DNA from: Tetrahymena thermophila SB210
Taxonomy: Eukaryota > Ciliophora > Oligohymenophorea > Hymenostomatida > Tetrahymenidae
Direction of reading: 5' to 3'
Length of the DNA stretch: 64,000 nucleotides
NCBI RefSeq assembly: GCF_000189635.1
Contig: NW_002476022.1
Coordinates: 281,505 to 345,504, forward strand
Shown here: positions 31,104-43,790 of the stretch, piece by piece
Position numbering within the stretch: the stretch's first letter is position 1
Layout of the letters: the number at the start of each line of letters is the position of its first letter
The notes under the pieces: generated by a model
Databases searched by the model: none
What the model was told of the DNA's origin: nothing
What the model saw: the letters and a program-made list of their open reading frames with translations, nothing else
Program-made: the position numbers and the translations under genes

Positions 31104-31736
31104 ATGAGTAGAACGAAATCTGATACATTCGACAGTATATTTTAAGTGCGAACACCTGAAAGAAAAACATAAAAGCATAAGCTATCAGATTAGCATACCC
31201 ATATAAAAATATGTTCTCCTCTGCCTCAAAAAGAAGGGATGAATCTTTAAAGCTATCTTATTTTGACACCTAATAGAGAGACTCTAAAAAATAATTGCAA
31301 TGGCTGTGGGGTATCAACTCCTTAAAAAAGTGAGAATATTTCATACTCGACTTGCGCAAGTGCTTATAACAAAAGTTAAAGCATACAAAAACAAAGAATT
31401 AGCTTTGATACTGATTAATATTATGAATTTTGTCCTTTTGGTAATACTATAGAACCATTTTTTTACAGTGAAGAATTATCTACTCCTGTACCAAAACTAG
31501 AGTCTTAAAAGGAAGATATAACAAGGTTAAGAAAAGATTCTATAAATCCTCATGGTAAAGACCTAGAAATGCTTACAGACGCAATTTAATCTCAACACTT
31601 AACAGATATCATATTGTAATAAAACAGTGAAAACTTTAAAGTCTTAGATCCATAATTAGTGTTATAAGAAATTGAAATTGCCTTTATGCAGCTAGAATCT
31701 TGCTCTTCTACCTTTATTAATTAATATCATAGCTGA
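31104..31736 (+). CDS. Unknown protein, 210 aa, single exon
   Basis: Continuous frame from ATG 31104 to TGA 31734-31736 with balanced amino-acid composition unlike the AT-driven random frames around it (KICSPLPQKEG, YYEFCPFGNTIEPFFYSEEL, EIEIAFMQLESC). Ser/Thr-Pro motifs in the first half (VRTPERK, LILTPNRE, GVSTPQKS) suggest phosphorylation sites. There are scattered cysteines but no zinc-finger spacing. No signal peptide or membrane segment. Family not recognised. Confidence 0.78.
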
Positions 31737-33295
31737 GATGTTTGCTACAAATAAATCTTTGGGAATAGTTTAATACAATCAATACATCAGTCAGTCAAGC
31801 AATCAATCAATCAAAACAATCTATTTTTTTAATTTTGTAAATACTGAATAAGAAAAAAGAAAACAAGCTATAACTAAATATAAAAAAATATAAAATATTA
31901 AAGAAAATTTATAAAAAATATAAAGGAAAATAATAATATAAAGACAAAAAATATTAAAAAATTATTAAAAAGAAAATTATAATTAATTACTTCATACTTT
32001 CTTGCAATCATAAAAAAGTAAAAAAGATCAAATTAGATGGAATTTTTTATTACAAAAAAATTAAAAATCTGATATGATGTTATGTACAATTTAACTAAAA
32101 AAAAAATAATATTAGCTCAAATCTCTACCAACTATCACTATACTTAAAAAAAATTATAAATTTACCTTTATTTATTTATTACAACTCCTTATAAAAATCA
32201 AAACTTTAGAATTCCAAAAAGTTAATTGAAATTGACTGCTTCATAGGTTCTAAAAAATATAATAAAATAAAACAGCTATTATAAATACATGGAGCTATTT
32301 ATATATACTTTTTTATTGAAATTTATGAACATTAAATACTAAAAAACTATCAAATATTAAAGCAAACCTTTAATAATCAATAAAATTAAAAATAATAGAA
32401 TTTTATGCTTAAAAATAATATAATAATAAATCATCTTTAAATTGTTCCATAGAAACCAAAGCAAGAAGAAAAAAAATAATAATGAACAATTGACATTAAA
32501 TCATAGAATAATTTTATAGTGAATGATTGATATCATGTCAAATAAAGTTAGCAGTAATAAATAGCAGCTTAATTGGTTATTAATAAACATTTAGATATTC
32601 TAATAAATAAACAAATTCATTAATTTATCAAGTAATTAATTCATCAACTAATTTTAAAGTTTAAAATTATTATTTATATAATTAATATTTTATATATAAT
32701 TGTTAATACTATTTTATCATTTTAACTATTAAATTTAATATCAAGAAAAAATATCTATTTTTTTATACTTAAAAGCTATTAAAGACATGCTTTCTTCATA
32801 AATTTATTTTTTATTTCTAAAACCATATCAAAAAATACCAAAGCTTTTTTTTTTTTTTAATAAGCAATTCAAAATTATTATTTTTTTCAAATTAAAATTG
32901 ATGATTATGAATATGAAGCTGTTCTTAGGAATTCATATATTTTTTAAATATTCTACTTGTTTTTATAAAGTTAGAGCTTTTAGTTTATTTAACTGAACAT
33001 TTTCATGTTTAAATATTAAATCAAAGCAGCTGAGCCATTCATTTAAATAAATTTACTTATTTTTTTTTCATTCAAAAAATATCCAAAATGTTATGTTTAT
33101 AATTATTGCATTTCAAAATTTGTTAAGAGTTTGGTAAAATCAAAACAAATTTAATTAAGTCGATCAAGTAAAAATAATAATTATGAAAAGATTAACGTAA
33201 ATCTTTTGCTATAAAATTTTAATTAGATAATTGTTTGATTCTTTAAGAAAAAGTATAAGTAAGAGATTATCAAGATTCACTATTATTAATTTAAA
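31737..33295. other. AT-rich intergenic spacer
   Basis: Contains a CAGT/CAAT microsatellite at about 31787-31818 and long A/T runs. No coding or RNA feature that I can support. Confidence 0.6.
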
Positions 33296-36200
33296 ATGAT
33301 AAGCTTAAACAGTAATTAAAATAGCAATAGTGTCAAAGTTTTATGCTCAAATTGCAAAAATAGAGCCTCATATCCATTAACGCTTCATTGTTAGCATTAG
33401 ATCTGCTTTAAGTGTGCTGAAAAATTAAATAAAAAGGAAAGGATTGAGTAATATTAAACTTATTAGACTGAAAATTTAAATTTTAATTGACTATTTTACA
33501 AAAAAGTAATAGAAAAGAGAGCCCAAATCATATTAATTTTTTAAATTAAAATAGAGAATTAAATACAATAGTGTGTCCTTCATGCAAGGCTGTTACTTAA
33601 ACATCGAATATTTATAATTTGAACCAAGAAATTGCTAAAAATAATATTGAATTAAAAGAAAATTATTTATTAAATGCTCCTAACAATTAATAGATTAGTA
33701 GTGGTAATGTTGGTAGCGAATATAGCTCTAATTTAAGCAAGAGTAAGGAATAGGAACAAGGGTATTACATAAATAAAGACTTTTAAACTTTAGATTAAGA
33801 TTAATAGCCATAAATGCTGCAGAACGAAATTGCTGATGAAGACTTTTAATTTCAAAATATACCTGAAGAAGATGATTTGCATTTAAACACCTTTAACTAT
33901 TAAATATAACAAAATTAAGGGAATTTTTCAATTTAACCAATAGATACTAACTTATAATAAAACTAAAGAATAGATTATGATCATTTTAATTAAGTTCAGT
34001 AAACTAAAAATTAGGAATACCAACAGGATGACTAGGTAATGAGATTGAATGATTTATAATAGGATTTTGCATAATCATAGCTTGTTGAAAACTAAGGTTA
34101 GCTTGCATAAAATGAACTGCAAAGTTAACTCTTAGATAACTAGTTTGATGAAAATAGCTAATAAGAGTTTTAGTTCCAGAAGAGCGATTAGCTTCACAAA
34201 GAAATGTTTAATTAGCCAGTTACAAAGCAGTAATAGTTATTATACTACGAGGATGATAGTTTAATTCAGTTACAAGATAATTTGAAATAGGGATTTAGCA
34301 GTGGAAATGCCAAGTAGAGTATTATGTAAGGAGAGAATTACTTGAAAAAGAAATCTGTTCACAATAACCCTTCCAACGATAGTAGAACAAACCAAAATTA
34401 AACAAGCTCTATACAAATTCGTGTTTCTAGCAATAATCCACAGACTGGGATCATAATTAACCCTCATTATTATCCACAGCATGCCAGAAATAATGCAAAC
34501 AGATTTAAATAGCTACCTGATAAAAATAACTTTCTCAAGAGAGAATAAGATAATACATAATAAAGTTCATCAGACTTTTAAATCTTTTAATCAAACAACA
34601 ATAACAATGTTGTGAAGTTTCCAAATCATCAAAATAAGCAGTAACAAGAATATTTAGAAATAGAGAGCAATCTAGATTAAAATAAATATTAGCCTAATGT
34701 TATTTAAAAATTGTAATTTTCCCCTGAAAATAATTAGCAAATAGACTTTTAATATAATCAATAGATTTAGGAATACTAAAATAATTTAAATCGCCAAAAT
34801 CTCTTTTTGCCAAATGATGAGGGTTAAACAATTATGGTTGATTAAATAAACTCTAAAAACCATGAAAATATTAATAATAATTAGCTGGAAAATTCTGAAG
34901 AATAAAAGAATTAGTATTTTTCTAGAGATTAATTCGATCATAAATTTTATCAAGATGGAGCTGAGCAATATTCTATAAACAATAACGACAGCTAGGGTCA
35001 AATCAATCATATATAGATAGGTCCTTAAGTAATTGTAACTAATGGAGCTGGCAGCATTAATCCAGATAAACCTCTTGTTTGTAAAGAACATAATGACTAT
35101 GTTTAACTCTATTGCCAAGATGACAAATCTCTTCTCTGTGTAAATTGCTTGTATTAAAATGATAAGCACAAGAGACACAGAGTAGCACCACTCAAGCGCA
35201 GTATGGATTAAATAAAAAAAGAAAACTAACAATTCAAACTTGAGGCTAAAGAGAAGCTTTAGTTAATTGAAAATTCTTTAAAGATTTGTAATTCTAATAA
35301 AAACATTTTGAAAGAAGGCTATTCATACTTATGCGAAAGTGTGAGTAGAGAATTCACAGAAATCTAAAAAATTTTGGTTGAATAAGAAAAAAAAATTCAA
35401 ACGTAGATTTAAACAATATTTGAGGAAAGATTGAAAGAATACGACCAGATGCTAAATGATTTACATTATCTAAAAAGCTGCATTAGAGAATATAAAGATT
35501 GTGATAAAAATACAAATTAAAACTTAACCCTTTATGTTTTTTCGATTTACTCAATGATAAGAAATACCTTGAAAAACATTGATTTTTCATTTAAGTAAAT
35601 TAATAAAAATGATATTTACATCTGTGATTTCAAAAATAACAGAAGCACTATTATTTAAGAAATATAATCTTTTGGAAAAGTAATTAATGATCTTAATATC
35701 AGAGATCCTAATACTTCACAAAATGGTCATTCTGCATAAGTAGGATCTCACACTTCCTCTTCACAAAAACAAAACGCAGTTATTTCTCACAGTAACTCAA
35801 AAGCAAACTTTGACAGTAATAAAAAAGGAAATGTAAATAACAATTATTAGGCTATTTAGCTAGGATCTTTAGCTAACTCTGCATCAAAGTCTTAAATTTA
35901 ATTGTTAACACCAGCATAGATGAACTAAGCTAATTTTTATTAACAAAATATGAATTAACCATAGCAAACTCCAGTCTAAAAAAATTAACCTTCAAATTAG
36001 AAATCTTCAACAACATCTCTGGAAGGAAATAGTAACTAATAAATATTATAGAACAATTCTTAATTAAATTTACTATAAAACTAAGGAATCTAGCAAATTG
36101 GTAGTAATTTTATCAGCTGCAATCCTTTTCCAGAATAAAATTTAAATCAGCAAATTAAAAATCCTAAATCAAGAAATTAGACTCCCTCTCCATATAAACA

Positions 36201-36699
36201 CAATTAAAAATTAGGATAGTAACAGATGATCGTAGGGAAAGACTTAATAAATAACAATAATATCTAATATCACCGAGATTTTCTAGATGTACAATTTGAG
36301 CATTGCAAAAAGTAAACTCCAAGATAAATTTCTCACCATAACTCAAATTAAAATTAATAAAATTTATAGTAATAATAGCAACTATAATAAATATAAAGCT
36401 AGCAACAGTAAGCATAATCTGTTTTACAATAATAAGGAATTAATACACATTCTTCTTCTTATGCAAAGCTGATAGTAAGCCGTAGCACGAAATTTTCCAA
36501 TAAAAAACAATAATAGGAATGCTTCAAAGAAATATAAAAATGCCAAACACCTCCACAAGATCGTAGAATGAATGACTTAGTAAAAAATATTTAAAATGTA
36601 TCTTATTATGCTTTACTTGAAGAAAAATTTAATAAAAGATCTAAAAGCTCATAAAAAAAACCTGTATTCAATTAGAATTAATTTTTATAAAACAAATGA
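33296..36699 (+). CDS. RING plus B-box (TRIM-like) protein, 1114 aa
   Basis: Exon 33296-33447, intron 33448-33506 (59 nt, phase 2), exon 33507-36699. The RING finger is split by the intron: C17-x2-C20, C32-x-H34-x2-C37-x2-C40, then CPSC at 74-77, giving the C3HC4 order. About 480 Gln/Asn-rich residues follow. A B-box type 2 then sits at 576-608 (CKEH, YC587, LLC595VNC598, H605, H608), and a coiled coil at roughly 625-720. RING, B-box and coiled coil in that order is the TRIM plan; RING proteins of this kind are usually E3 ubiquitin ligases. The very long linker between RING and B-box is unusual. The last ~390 residues are low-complexity. Confidence 0.88.
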
Positions 36700-38326
36700 T
36701 TTCTATAGAATAAATATAAATATATAAAAATATGTACATATAATTTTTATTTTAAATAAATAATGTTATTTCTCATTTATAAATTTATAAAAAACTAACT
36801 TCTCTAAAATAATAAATAATATTTTAATTAATTCAAAAATTTAGTATTAACTTTGATTGGGTTATTAAGACAGATTATGCAGTGATATAAATATAAATAT
36901 TTTTTTATATTTTAATTTAAATACTTGATTAAAAATGATAAATTATAATTAATAAAAATGATGTTAGTATGAGAATTTATATACTTTATCCTAATAATAA
37001 AAATTGATATTTTAAATGTTTAATTATTTTATTTTTAAATAAAATTTAAGCAATTAAATTAGACAATTATTTATGACAAAAAAGAATCGTTAATTATATT
37101 TAAATAGATGTGAATAATATCGTTAGAATTTTTATGTCAAATTAATGTTAAAATTTGAAATGATAGAAGGAAAATAATGGATTAATTGCAAATAATTAAA
37201 AAATTAATTCATTTTAATGTTAAAATTTTATAATTTATTCTCTTAAATTCAATTTGATAGGGTCGGATAAAAAACCTTAATTCAAAAAACATTTAATAAA
37301 GTTTTATTTTTAGCGACTTGAGCTGTGATTAATTTAAGAAATTTTAATACTAAATTTATTTATCATTTTAACCACAAATTATTGGATTGAAATATAAGCG
37401 CATTTATCATAATAACAATTTAGTAAAACTTAATTCATATTTTTATATAATATATTTCAATATGAATTGGATTTGAGCACTACTTAATTACTAGAAATGA
37501 AATAGCATTGTAAATACTAAAATTTATAACCTTTAGAACCACTTTTTAATTTGTGTGAATAAATATTAACTATTCTGGGTTAACTTCTAAAATTAATAGC
37601 TCATAATTTAATTTACTAAGAAGATATCACTAAATTTAGAAAATAAAATTACTCACTTTCTATAAAAGATATGGCTTAACTTTTTTTGATTTTCACAAGC
37701 TAAATACTATTTTTAAATGTTAATTCATAGAAAACCATAATGATCTCCCCTAGGTAAATAAATTACCTGGATAGAATTTTTAATCTAGTTAACTTAGGGT
37801 ATATAGGATTCAATTATACTTTATTATATGATAGTGTATAGTATTATAATTATAATTACACAATATTAGAATATGAAACGAAATAATAATACTTAACTGA
37901 GACATCAACTTACTTTTTTATATTTAAAAATTGGTTAGACTTAGTATAGAATTATTTTTACTGTATTTCAAACAAAAATCCATATTATTTTAAAAACATC
38001 TTCAAGAGAGTGTAAGTGCCATTAAAATTTATTTAAAATTAAGAAAATAAAGTTTACTTTTTATAAAACTTAATACTCTTATTTTTAAAAAATTATTTAA
38101 AAATTCACCACACAGCTTCAAAATTTTACATTTTAAAGTAAGTAACAAAAATGTTATGTTTTACACTGTTGAATTTTTTAATGCATTTGTATTAAAAAAT
38201 AATAGTATACTTTTTTTTAAGTGTTTAAGTTAATTTAATCATTTTGAAATTTTTAAATCCAAAAAAAAAGTCTATGTATTTTTAAAAACTTTTAAATATA
38301 TATTATGAAATTTGCGTAAAATATTT
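36700..38326. other. AT-rich spacer upstream of tRNA-Sec
   Basis: No coding frame of convincing composition. The last 40 bases carry the TATA-like element of the tRNA gene. Confidence 0.6.
38296..38304 (+). promoter_or_regulatory. TATA-like element of tRNA-Sec
   Basis: An ATATATATT stretch centred about 27 bases upstream of the tRNA start. tRNA-Sec genes in animals use an upstream TATA box as type 3 Pol III promoters; position fits, but AT runs are common here, so this is inference. Confidence 0.4.
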
Positions 38327-38413
38327 GCTTTGGTGAGTTGGACTGGTGTCCAGGACGGGCTTCAAACCCGTGGGTGTCGAAAGGCACAGGAGTTCGATTC
38401 TCCCTCCGGAGCG
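38327..38413 (+). tRNA. tRNA-Sec(UCA): Selenocysteine tRNA, anticodon UCA
   Basis: An 87-nt tRNA with every hallmark of eukaryotic tRNA-Sec. It has a long acceptor stem of 9 positions with one U-U mismatch (GCUUUGGUG with CUCCGGAGC, then discriminator G). The D stem is an extended 6 bp (UUGGAC/GUCCAG, including one G-U pair) closed by a 4-nt loop. The anticodon stem ACGGG/CCCGU holds loop CUUCAAA with anticodon UCA. The variable arm is long and paired (GUGUC/GGCAC, GAAA loop), and the 4-bp T stem GGAG/CUCC has loop UUCGAUU. CCA is not encoded. It is charged with serine and converted to selenocysteine to read UGA at SECIS-directed sites. Confidence comes from the whole cloverleaf, not only the anticodon. 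Confidence 0.97.
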
Positions 38414-38414
38414 A

Positions 38415-38420
38415 TTTTTT
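38415..38420 (+). terminator. Pol III terminator (T6)
   Basis: A run of six T residues beginning two bases after the discriminator base, the usual RNA polymerase III stop. Confidence 0.8.
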
Positions 38421-39779
38421 AGAGAGAAATTAATTGAATATATAAGATAGAGAAAAGTTTGAATATCAACAAATAAATGCAAAATGTATTGTTGTCATAT
38501 AAAGAATTAAAATTTAAATTTCATTAATATATTAAAAAGCAATACAGAAGTTGGTTGATTATAATAGATTGAATGGGTTTTTAGCATTTTTTTTTTGAAA
38601 AATGTCAGAGATTGCTAAAATTGAATACATATTTTATTGAAAATTGCAATGAAATTCATTATATATTTGTCTACACCAATATATATATTAAGTTAATTTA
38701 AAACTTACCCGTTCGCAGTTTTTAAATTTGTAGAATTGGAATAGAGAAAGGAAGAGAATATTCGTTTTATTTAAAAAAGAAATCTATTAGTAAATAAGCA
38801 AAAAAGTCCTATTATAATTTATAGCAAGACACTATTATTTTTAAATATAATATTTAAAAGTGATAAAAAAATATTACCTTTACTAAAATTTGTATTCTTA
38901 TAACTCTTCGATTCCAAGATACTTTGAAAAAATTAATATCTTCAAGATATGTCTATTGCTGTATCAAACTTTTATCTAAATATTTATAAATTTTTTGAGA
39001 CAAATAAATTTTTCTCTTTATTATAATTATTGCTGTTTTGTAATTTGAAATTTCAATAATTGTCAAATGTAATCAAATTACAATACAAACTCCAGTGTTT
39101 ATTTGAAAATTAAAAATCTTTTCACTAAAATGTTTTAGATTTTTGAATAGATATTTGCATATTTTTAATTTTTATTTCTTCAAATATTCATTTGAATACT
39201 TATTGCTCTATAATTTTATAATAATGGATTAACATATGTAATTTATAATCAATAAAGGATTTAATTAGAGGAATAGACAGATGGCTTTGATAATATTAAT
39301 CATTTGTGAATCACATATGAAAGAATGTGTGCTAATAAAGAATATAGTATTCAAAAATACATGTTAACAACTAGTTCTAAATTATTTGATGAGATATTAC
39401 ATGTAACATTAAACACTATTAGCATACCTTTAAACTTTTTGTCTTTTTATTTTTATACCTAAGTAATCTACAGCTGAATATTCAGGTATAAGTCAAGGAT
39501 TAAAATTACTTATATTAAATTATGATAAATTTGATTACCAAATTTAGAGTAAGCAAACCATTTTATCAATTCTTCAATTTGAATAATTATTAATAATATT
39601 TTAACAAATTGGTGCTATTAAAAATCAATAATAAGCTTGCTTTATCATAAAATTGTGCATTTTATATTTTTATTGTGATTTACATTGATATATAAATAAA
39701 TAATACTATACATTCAATATGTAATGAAGTAATGAAAACTTCCCCCTCTATCTTGGAATGAACAATAAATCATAATAAA

Positions 39780-39870
39780 AAACTCCATACGAAATTCTAA
39801 CGAGTAGAGCTCGTTTTAAACATATGTTCAGTTTCCGCATGCAGACTCTATCTTTGTGGGCATTTATTTG
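39780..39870. ncRNA. Possible small structured RNA, unidentified
   Basis: A local GC-rich island in AT-rich DNA containing the hairpin AACGAG-TAGAG-CTCGTT and the palindrome GCATGC. No box C/D or H/ACA arrangement is convincing, and strand is unknown. Listed only as a place to look. Confidence 0.2.
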
Positions 39871-42286
39871 TGGAGAATTATTATAATATATCAATGATGT
39901 ATTATCTATCTATTTTCAAATGTAAATAAGTTCCTTTCATTCAAATTTTTTGTATCTATAAATTTGCATTTGCGTAATAAGCATATAAAATTATTGAATA
40001 TTTATTCCAATATCAAATTTTATTTTAATTTTTATTCTCTATCTATCTATCAATCAATCATGTTAATACTATAAATGCGTAATTAAAGAAGATCGTTGCG
40101 CAAAATTAAACCTGATTAAATACTTTTCTTTCATTACATGCTTTCAAAATGAGCTGTTTTGTGATCAGCTTTTTTAATTCAGCGAAACCCAATACTAGAA
40201 TTCTAAGCATAAAAATAGTACAAATAACAAGGAATAGATGCATAATCAGCAGCGAATCAAAATAAAAGAAGAAATATCTTTTAATTAATTAAATAAATAA
40301 ATGCATTCATTGATATTGTTAAATGGATTCTATATAGGTGGATTATTAGATTTAGTAGTAAAAAAAATATATGGATTTTTATTCAATTTTAAAATAGAAA
40401 AGAGTGATTAAAAATTAAACAAGCTTCTTAAATTAAAAATCTATAAATGGAACCAAGCAATAGAAAACATTAATGAATGAATTTTTAATCTAATCCATTA
40501 AAATGTAATTAATGTGTAAGATTGACTCAATTCTAAAACTTTACATTGCTTTTAGCATAAAAAACTTGGTTTAAACATTTTACAGGATTTCTAAATATAG
40601 GAGAATTGACTTTGTTCATAACAATTTAATATGTGAACACATTTACATCTGCTTAATATGACACATTCAATTTTATCAATTTTAAAACCAGAAATTTTGA
40701 TTTAGCTAAAAGCCCCTATATTTAGTAAAAAAATTTTCTTTGAAAAGTAATTAGTATTTATTTGCTTTTTTAAATTAGTTTTGAGTATTTTTCTTTTCAT
40801 TTATTCGCTTTCAGTCAAATTTTATTGGTTTTCTCTCAGTAAAAAAATCCTCATCAAAGTTTGAAATTTGGAGATTATTTTTCTAAACTGGTCTTTTCTT
40901 GATTTAACTTTTTTAACTGTCATAATTATTGTGTTTCTTAAAGCATTTAGTAAATTTACTAAAATCCTAACAAACGTAAGCTATTATCTCGATTACTTAA
41001 ATTAAATTTCCTAGATTTTTATTTTTAATCTAGCAAAAGTTACTGCTCTCAAATATTATTAGACAAATATTTTTGACTAAAATTAGATCTGAATCATGTT
41101 AAATCACTTTTCCCATCATTTTTTAAAATAAACAATGTGATTTTGTTATAAAAATATCATCTTTCAATTTTTTGAATTTAAAAATTGTTAAGTGAATGAT
41201 TTTTTGTATTTTAATGTAATTTTATTAATTTCTTTTGGTACAACAAGTAACTTACGTAAGGTGCCGTCTTATATCAAATAAATCGTATTAAAATTTAAAA
41301 AGCTTGTTTTGGTCTTTTTGTTAGGGTGGCTTAATTAACTAATTAGAAATTTTACTTCGTAAAGAAGAACTACTCAATATTGTAACTATTAGGAAATATC
41401 TAATTTTTCTATGAGTATTAATCTCCATTCAACGTTCGAATATATTTTTTAGAACCTGATTGCCTCTATTTATCCCATTTAAAATCATCTATCGTAAATC
41501 ATCATATATTCAAAATATCTTCTTTTGTATTTTCTTAATAAGTGAATTTTTTAAAAAATACGAGCTAAATAATGGGAGGAGAATTTATTTAATTTATCCA
41601 AAACAATAAAGGTCTGAGAAGTGAAAAATGTGAACTCTTATTTTTTAATAGATATTCAAATAGATAATGAAGTTGGAGACAAAGAAAAAAAGAAAATAGC
41701 GAGAATGGTTAAAATCATATGAAATTACGATAAAGAGAAGAATGATATACGAATTTAATATGCAAGTACTTAGTTTGAGAGATACATTACGATAGAAACT
41801 ATTAAGTGGTGCAATTGAAAAATATAAATACGTCTTTGAATTTCTTATGAAATTTATAAATTAAAATAAATAGCTAATTAGGGGGCAGGGTAAATCTAAT
41901 AGAAAAAACAAAAGTGAGAGAAAGAAAATATTAAAAACTAATTAAAAGGGAAGGTAAAATTCACCTTAAAACGCCAAACAATTAATCCTCTTCTCTTCTA
42001 TTTAGGTGACTGATTAGAAAGAAAAAAAAAGTGAGTATTCAAATTTAATTAAAAAGGGGAAAATCATAATAAAATATAATTATTAATTGATCAAATTAAA
42101 TAAATAATTTCACATTCTTTTTCATTTGGTAACTAACTAACTAACAATTGATCATACAATTGTTAAGAGCACAGTCAAAAATACTTTGAAACTGTTAAAT
42201 CTCCTTCACAAATACACAACACTGAGCATTTTCTCAGGAATCCTTAAAATCTTCTATCCTCCGTGAACACTAAAGCACACGCGAAA

Positions 42287-43790
42287 ATGATTGAAAACAT
42301 GAAAAAACTAAAACAACTTGGCACTGGTAAAACTTCTGATGTTTTTCTTTACTAAAATAATCAGGGATAAAAGCTTGCTGTCAAGTAATTTAAATCTGAA
42401 ATCGGTAAATAAATCCATGACTAAGAAGTCTCCATTCTTTGCGAATTGGACCACCCTAACATTATTTCCATGGTTTCCCACACATCTGATAACATCGCTT
42501 TTGAATTTGCCTCCAGCGGTGATATCTTCGATTATGCATTAAGCAAACCTTTCGAGCCTGAATTAGCCCGCTATTATATGATTTAATTAATTAACGTGCT
42601 TGATTATATCCACCAATAAAATATATGTCACAGAGATTTAAAACTTGAAAATCTCTTTTTGGATGAAAATTTCTAACTTAAGGTTGGTGATTTTGGTCTT
42701 TCAAGCTTCCTCAACTCTGCCTCTTCTTAAAATACCCTCTCTAAATAAGTCAGCTCTGAAGAAATGAGCCTTAATACTTCTTCAACTGAATGTTCCGATG
42801 CTAGTTCTGATGAAAGCCACTGGCTTTATGAAAGCGTAGGAACTGAAACTTACATGGCTCCTGAACTCATTAACAAGCAAAGATATCTTGGAGAACAAGT
42901 TGATATCTTTGCCTTTGGTGTAATCTTATTCAGTCTTATTCATGGATTCCCACCTTATCAAAGAATAGCCCATATCTCAGATCCTTTCTATAGGTATACA
43001 TAAATTATTCATTATTTTATTAAGCTTGGTAGGTAGGATATTAGTATATTTCTAAATGTATCTATTTATCTATCTATCTACCTCCTTCAAGCAATTTTAA
43101 AACTGCCATTATCAATGAAAATGCTTCAAAATTAAAATCTAAAATATTGAACTCATTTTAAACTTTAAAAAATGACGTTTTATTTGGAGTTATTTTAGCA
43201 TTTTTAAATACGCTCTTCTTCAAAATAATCTAAATATAGAAAGCCAGTTACTGCTATTAGAATTTTTATGTGCGCTGAATACATTTTTGTAATTTCGCAA
43301 CATGCTTGAATTAATATTAAAAAGCAAATCTAAATTTAGCTTTGTTTTTCCAGCTGATTGGAAATAAAATTTAATAATTTAAATTTGTTTCTAAAGCAAT
43401 ATTAATTAAATTTATGAAAACTCTTCCATACATTTACTGATTAACAATACAAATAAATTTTCTTTTAAAGGCTGTTTTAAAAAATTATTATTTTTTCTCC
43501 TTTATTCATAATGAATTAGCCTATATTAACCATTAGATTATTATAATAACATTAGATTACTTATTGAAAAGAAGTATGCTAAATACTGGACTATTTTGGA
43601 AAAAAAGACCCATATCAAGTGCGAAAGTAGCTTCATTGATTTAATGAACAAACTTCTTGAACCTAATCCATAAAAGAGAATAACTCTTGAAGAAATTAAA
43701 TGTCACCCTTGGATGCACGGTGAAATTTGCTCTCAAGAAGAACTTGTTTAATCCATGAAATTACGTCAAGCTGCTTTTGCTAAAAATTGA
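42287..43790 (+). CDS. Protein kinase, Ser-rich activation-loop insert, 313 aa
   Basis: Exon 42287-42993, long intron 42994-43555 (562 nt), exon 43556-43790, phase 2. It is little more than a catalytic domain: Gly loop LGTGKTSDVF (third Gly replaced by Ser17), LAVK with Lys33, HRDLKLEN with Asp117, DFG 135-137, APE 191-193, and the C-lobe Arg in PNPQKRITL. Between DFG and APE lie 53 residues, more than the usual 20-30. They are dominated by Ser/Thr/Glu (LNTSSTECSDASSDESHW), so activation may depend on many phosphosites or acidic contacts. The fold resembles CAMK-type kinases. Codons favour ATC, TTC, GCC and TCC more than neighbours do, as in highly expressed genes of this organism. Confidence 0.93.
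43040..43090. repeat. TCTA microsatellite inside kinase intron
   Basis: TCTATTTATCTATCTATCTACC-type tetranucleotide run within the 562-nt intron; no coding effect. Confidence 0.7.

Larger units (their letters stand above)
38414..42286. other. Long AT-rich spacer with GC-richer islands
   Basis: Nearly 3.9 kb without a supported gene. Three short patches are richer in G and C than the rest and may hold small RNAs: about 39780-39870, 40085-40200 and 41245-41290 (with the palindrome CTTACGTAAG). A 46-codon ORF at 41573 (MGGEFIQFIQ) and a purine-rich tract at 41870-42060 lie upstream of the kinase. None is identified. Confidence 0.5.

Noticed and set aside
34786-35232. 148-aa standard-code ORF on the minus strand
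   Set aside because: Antisense to the B-box region of the TRIM-like gene; its hydrophobic composition is a shadow of Gln/Asn codons.
40085-40130. Resemblance of TTGCGCAAAATT to part of U6 snRNA
   Set aside because: The conserved ACAGAG core and 3' end of U6 are missing; the match is too short.
42318-42542. 74-aa plus-strand ORF in another frame
   Set aside because: Overlaps the kinase N-lobe, whose Gly loop and catalytic lysine are in the other frame.
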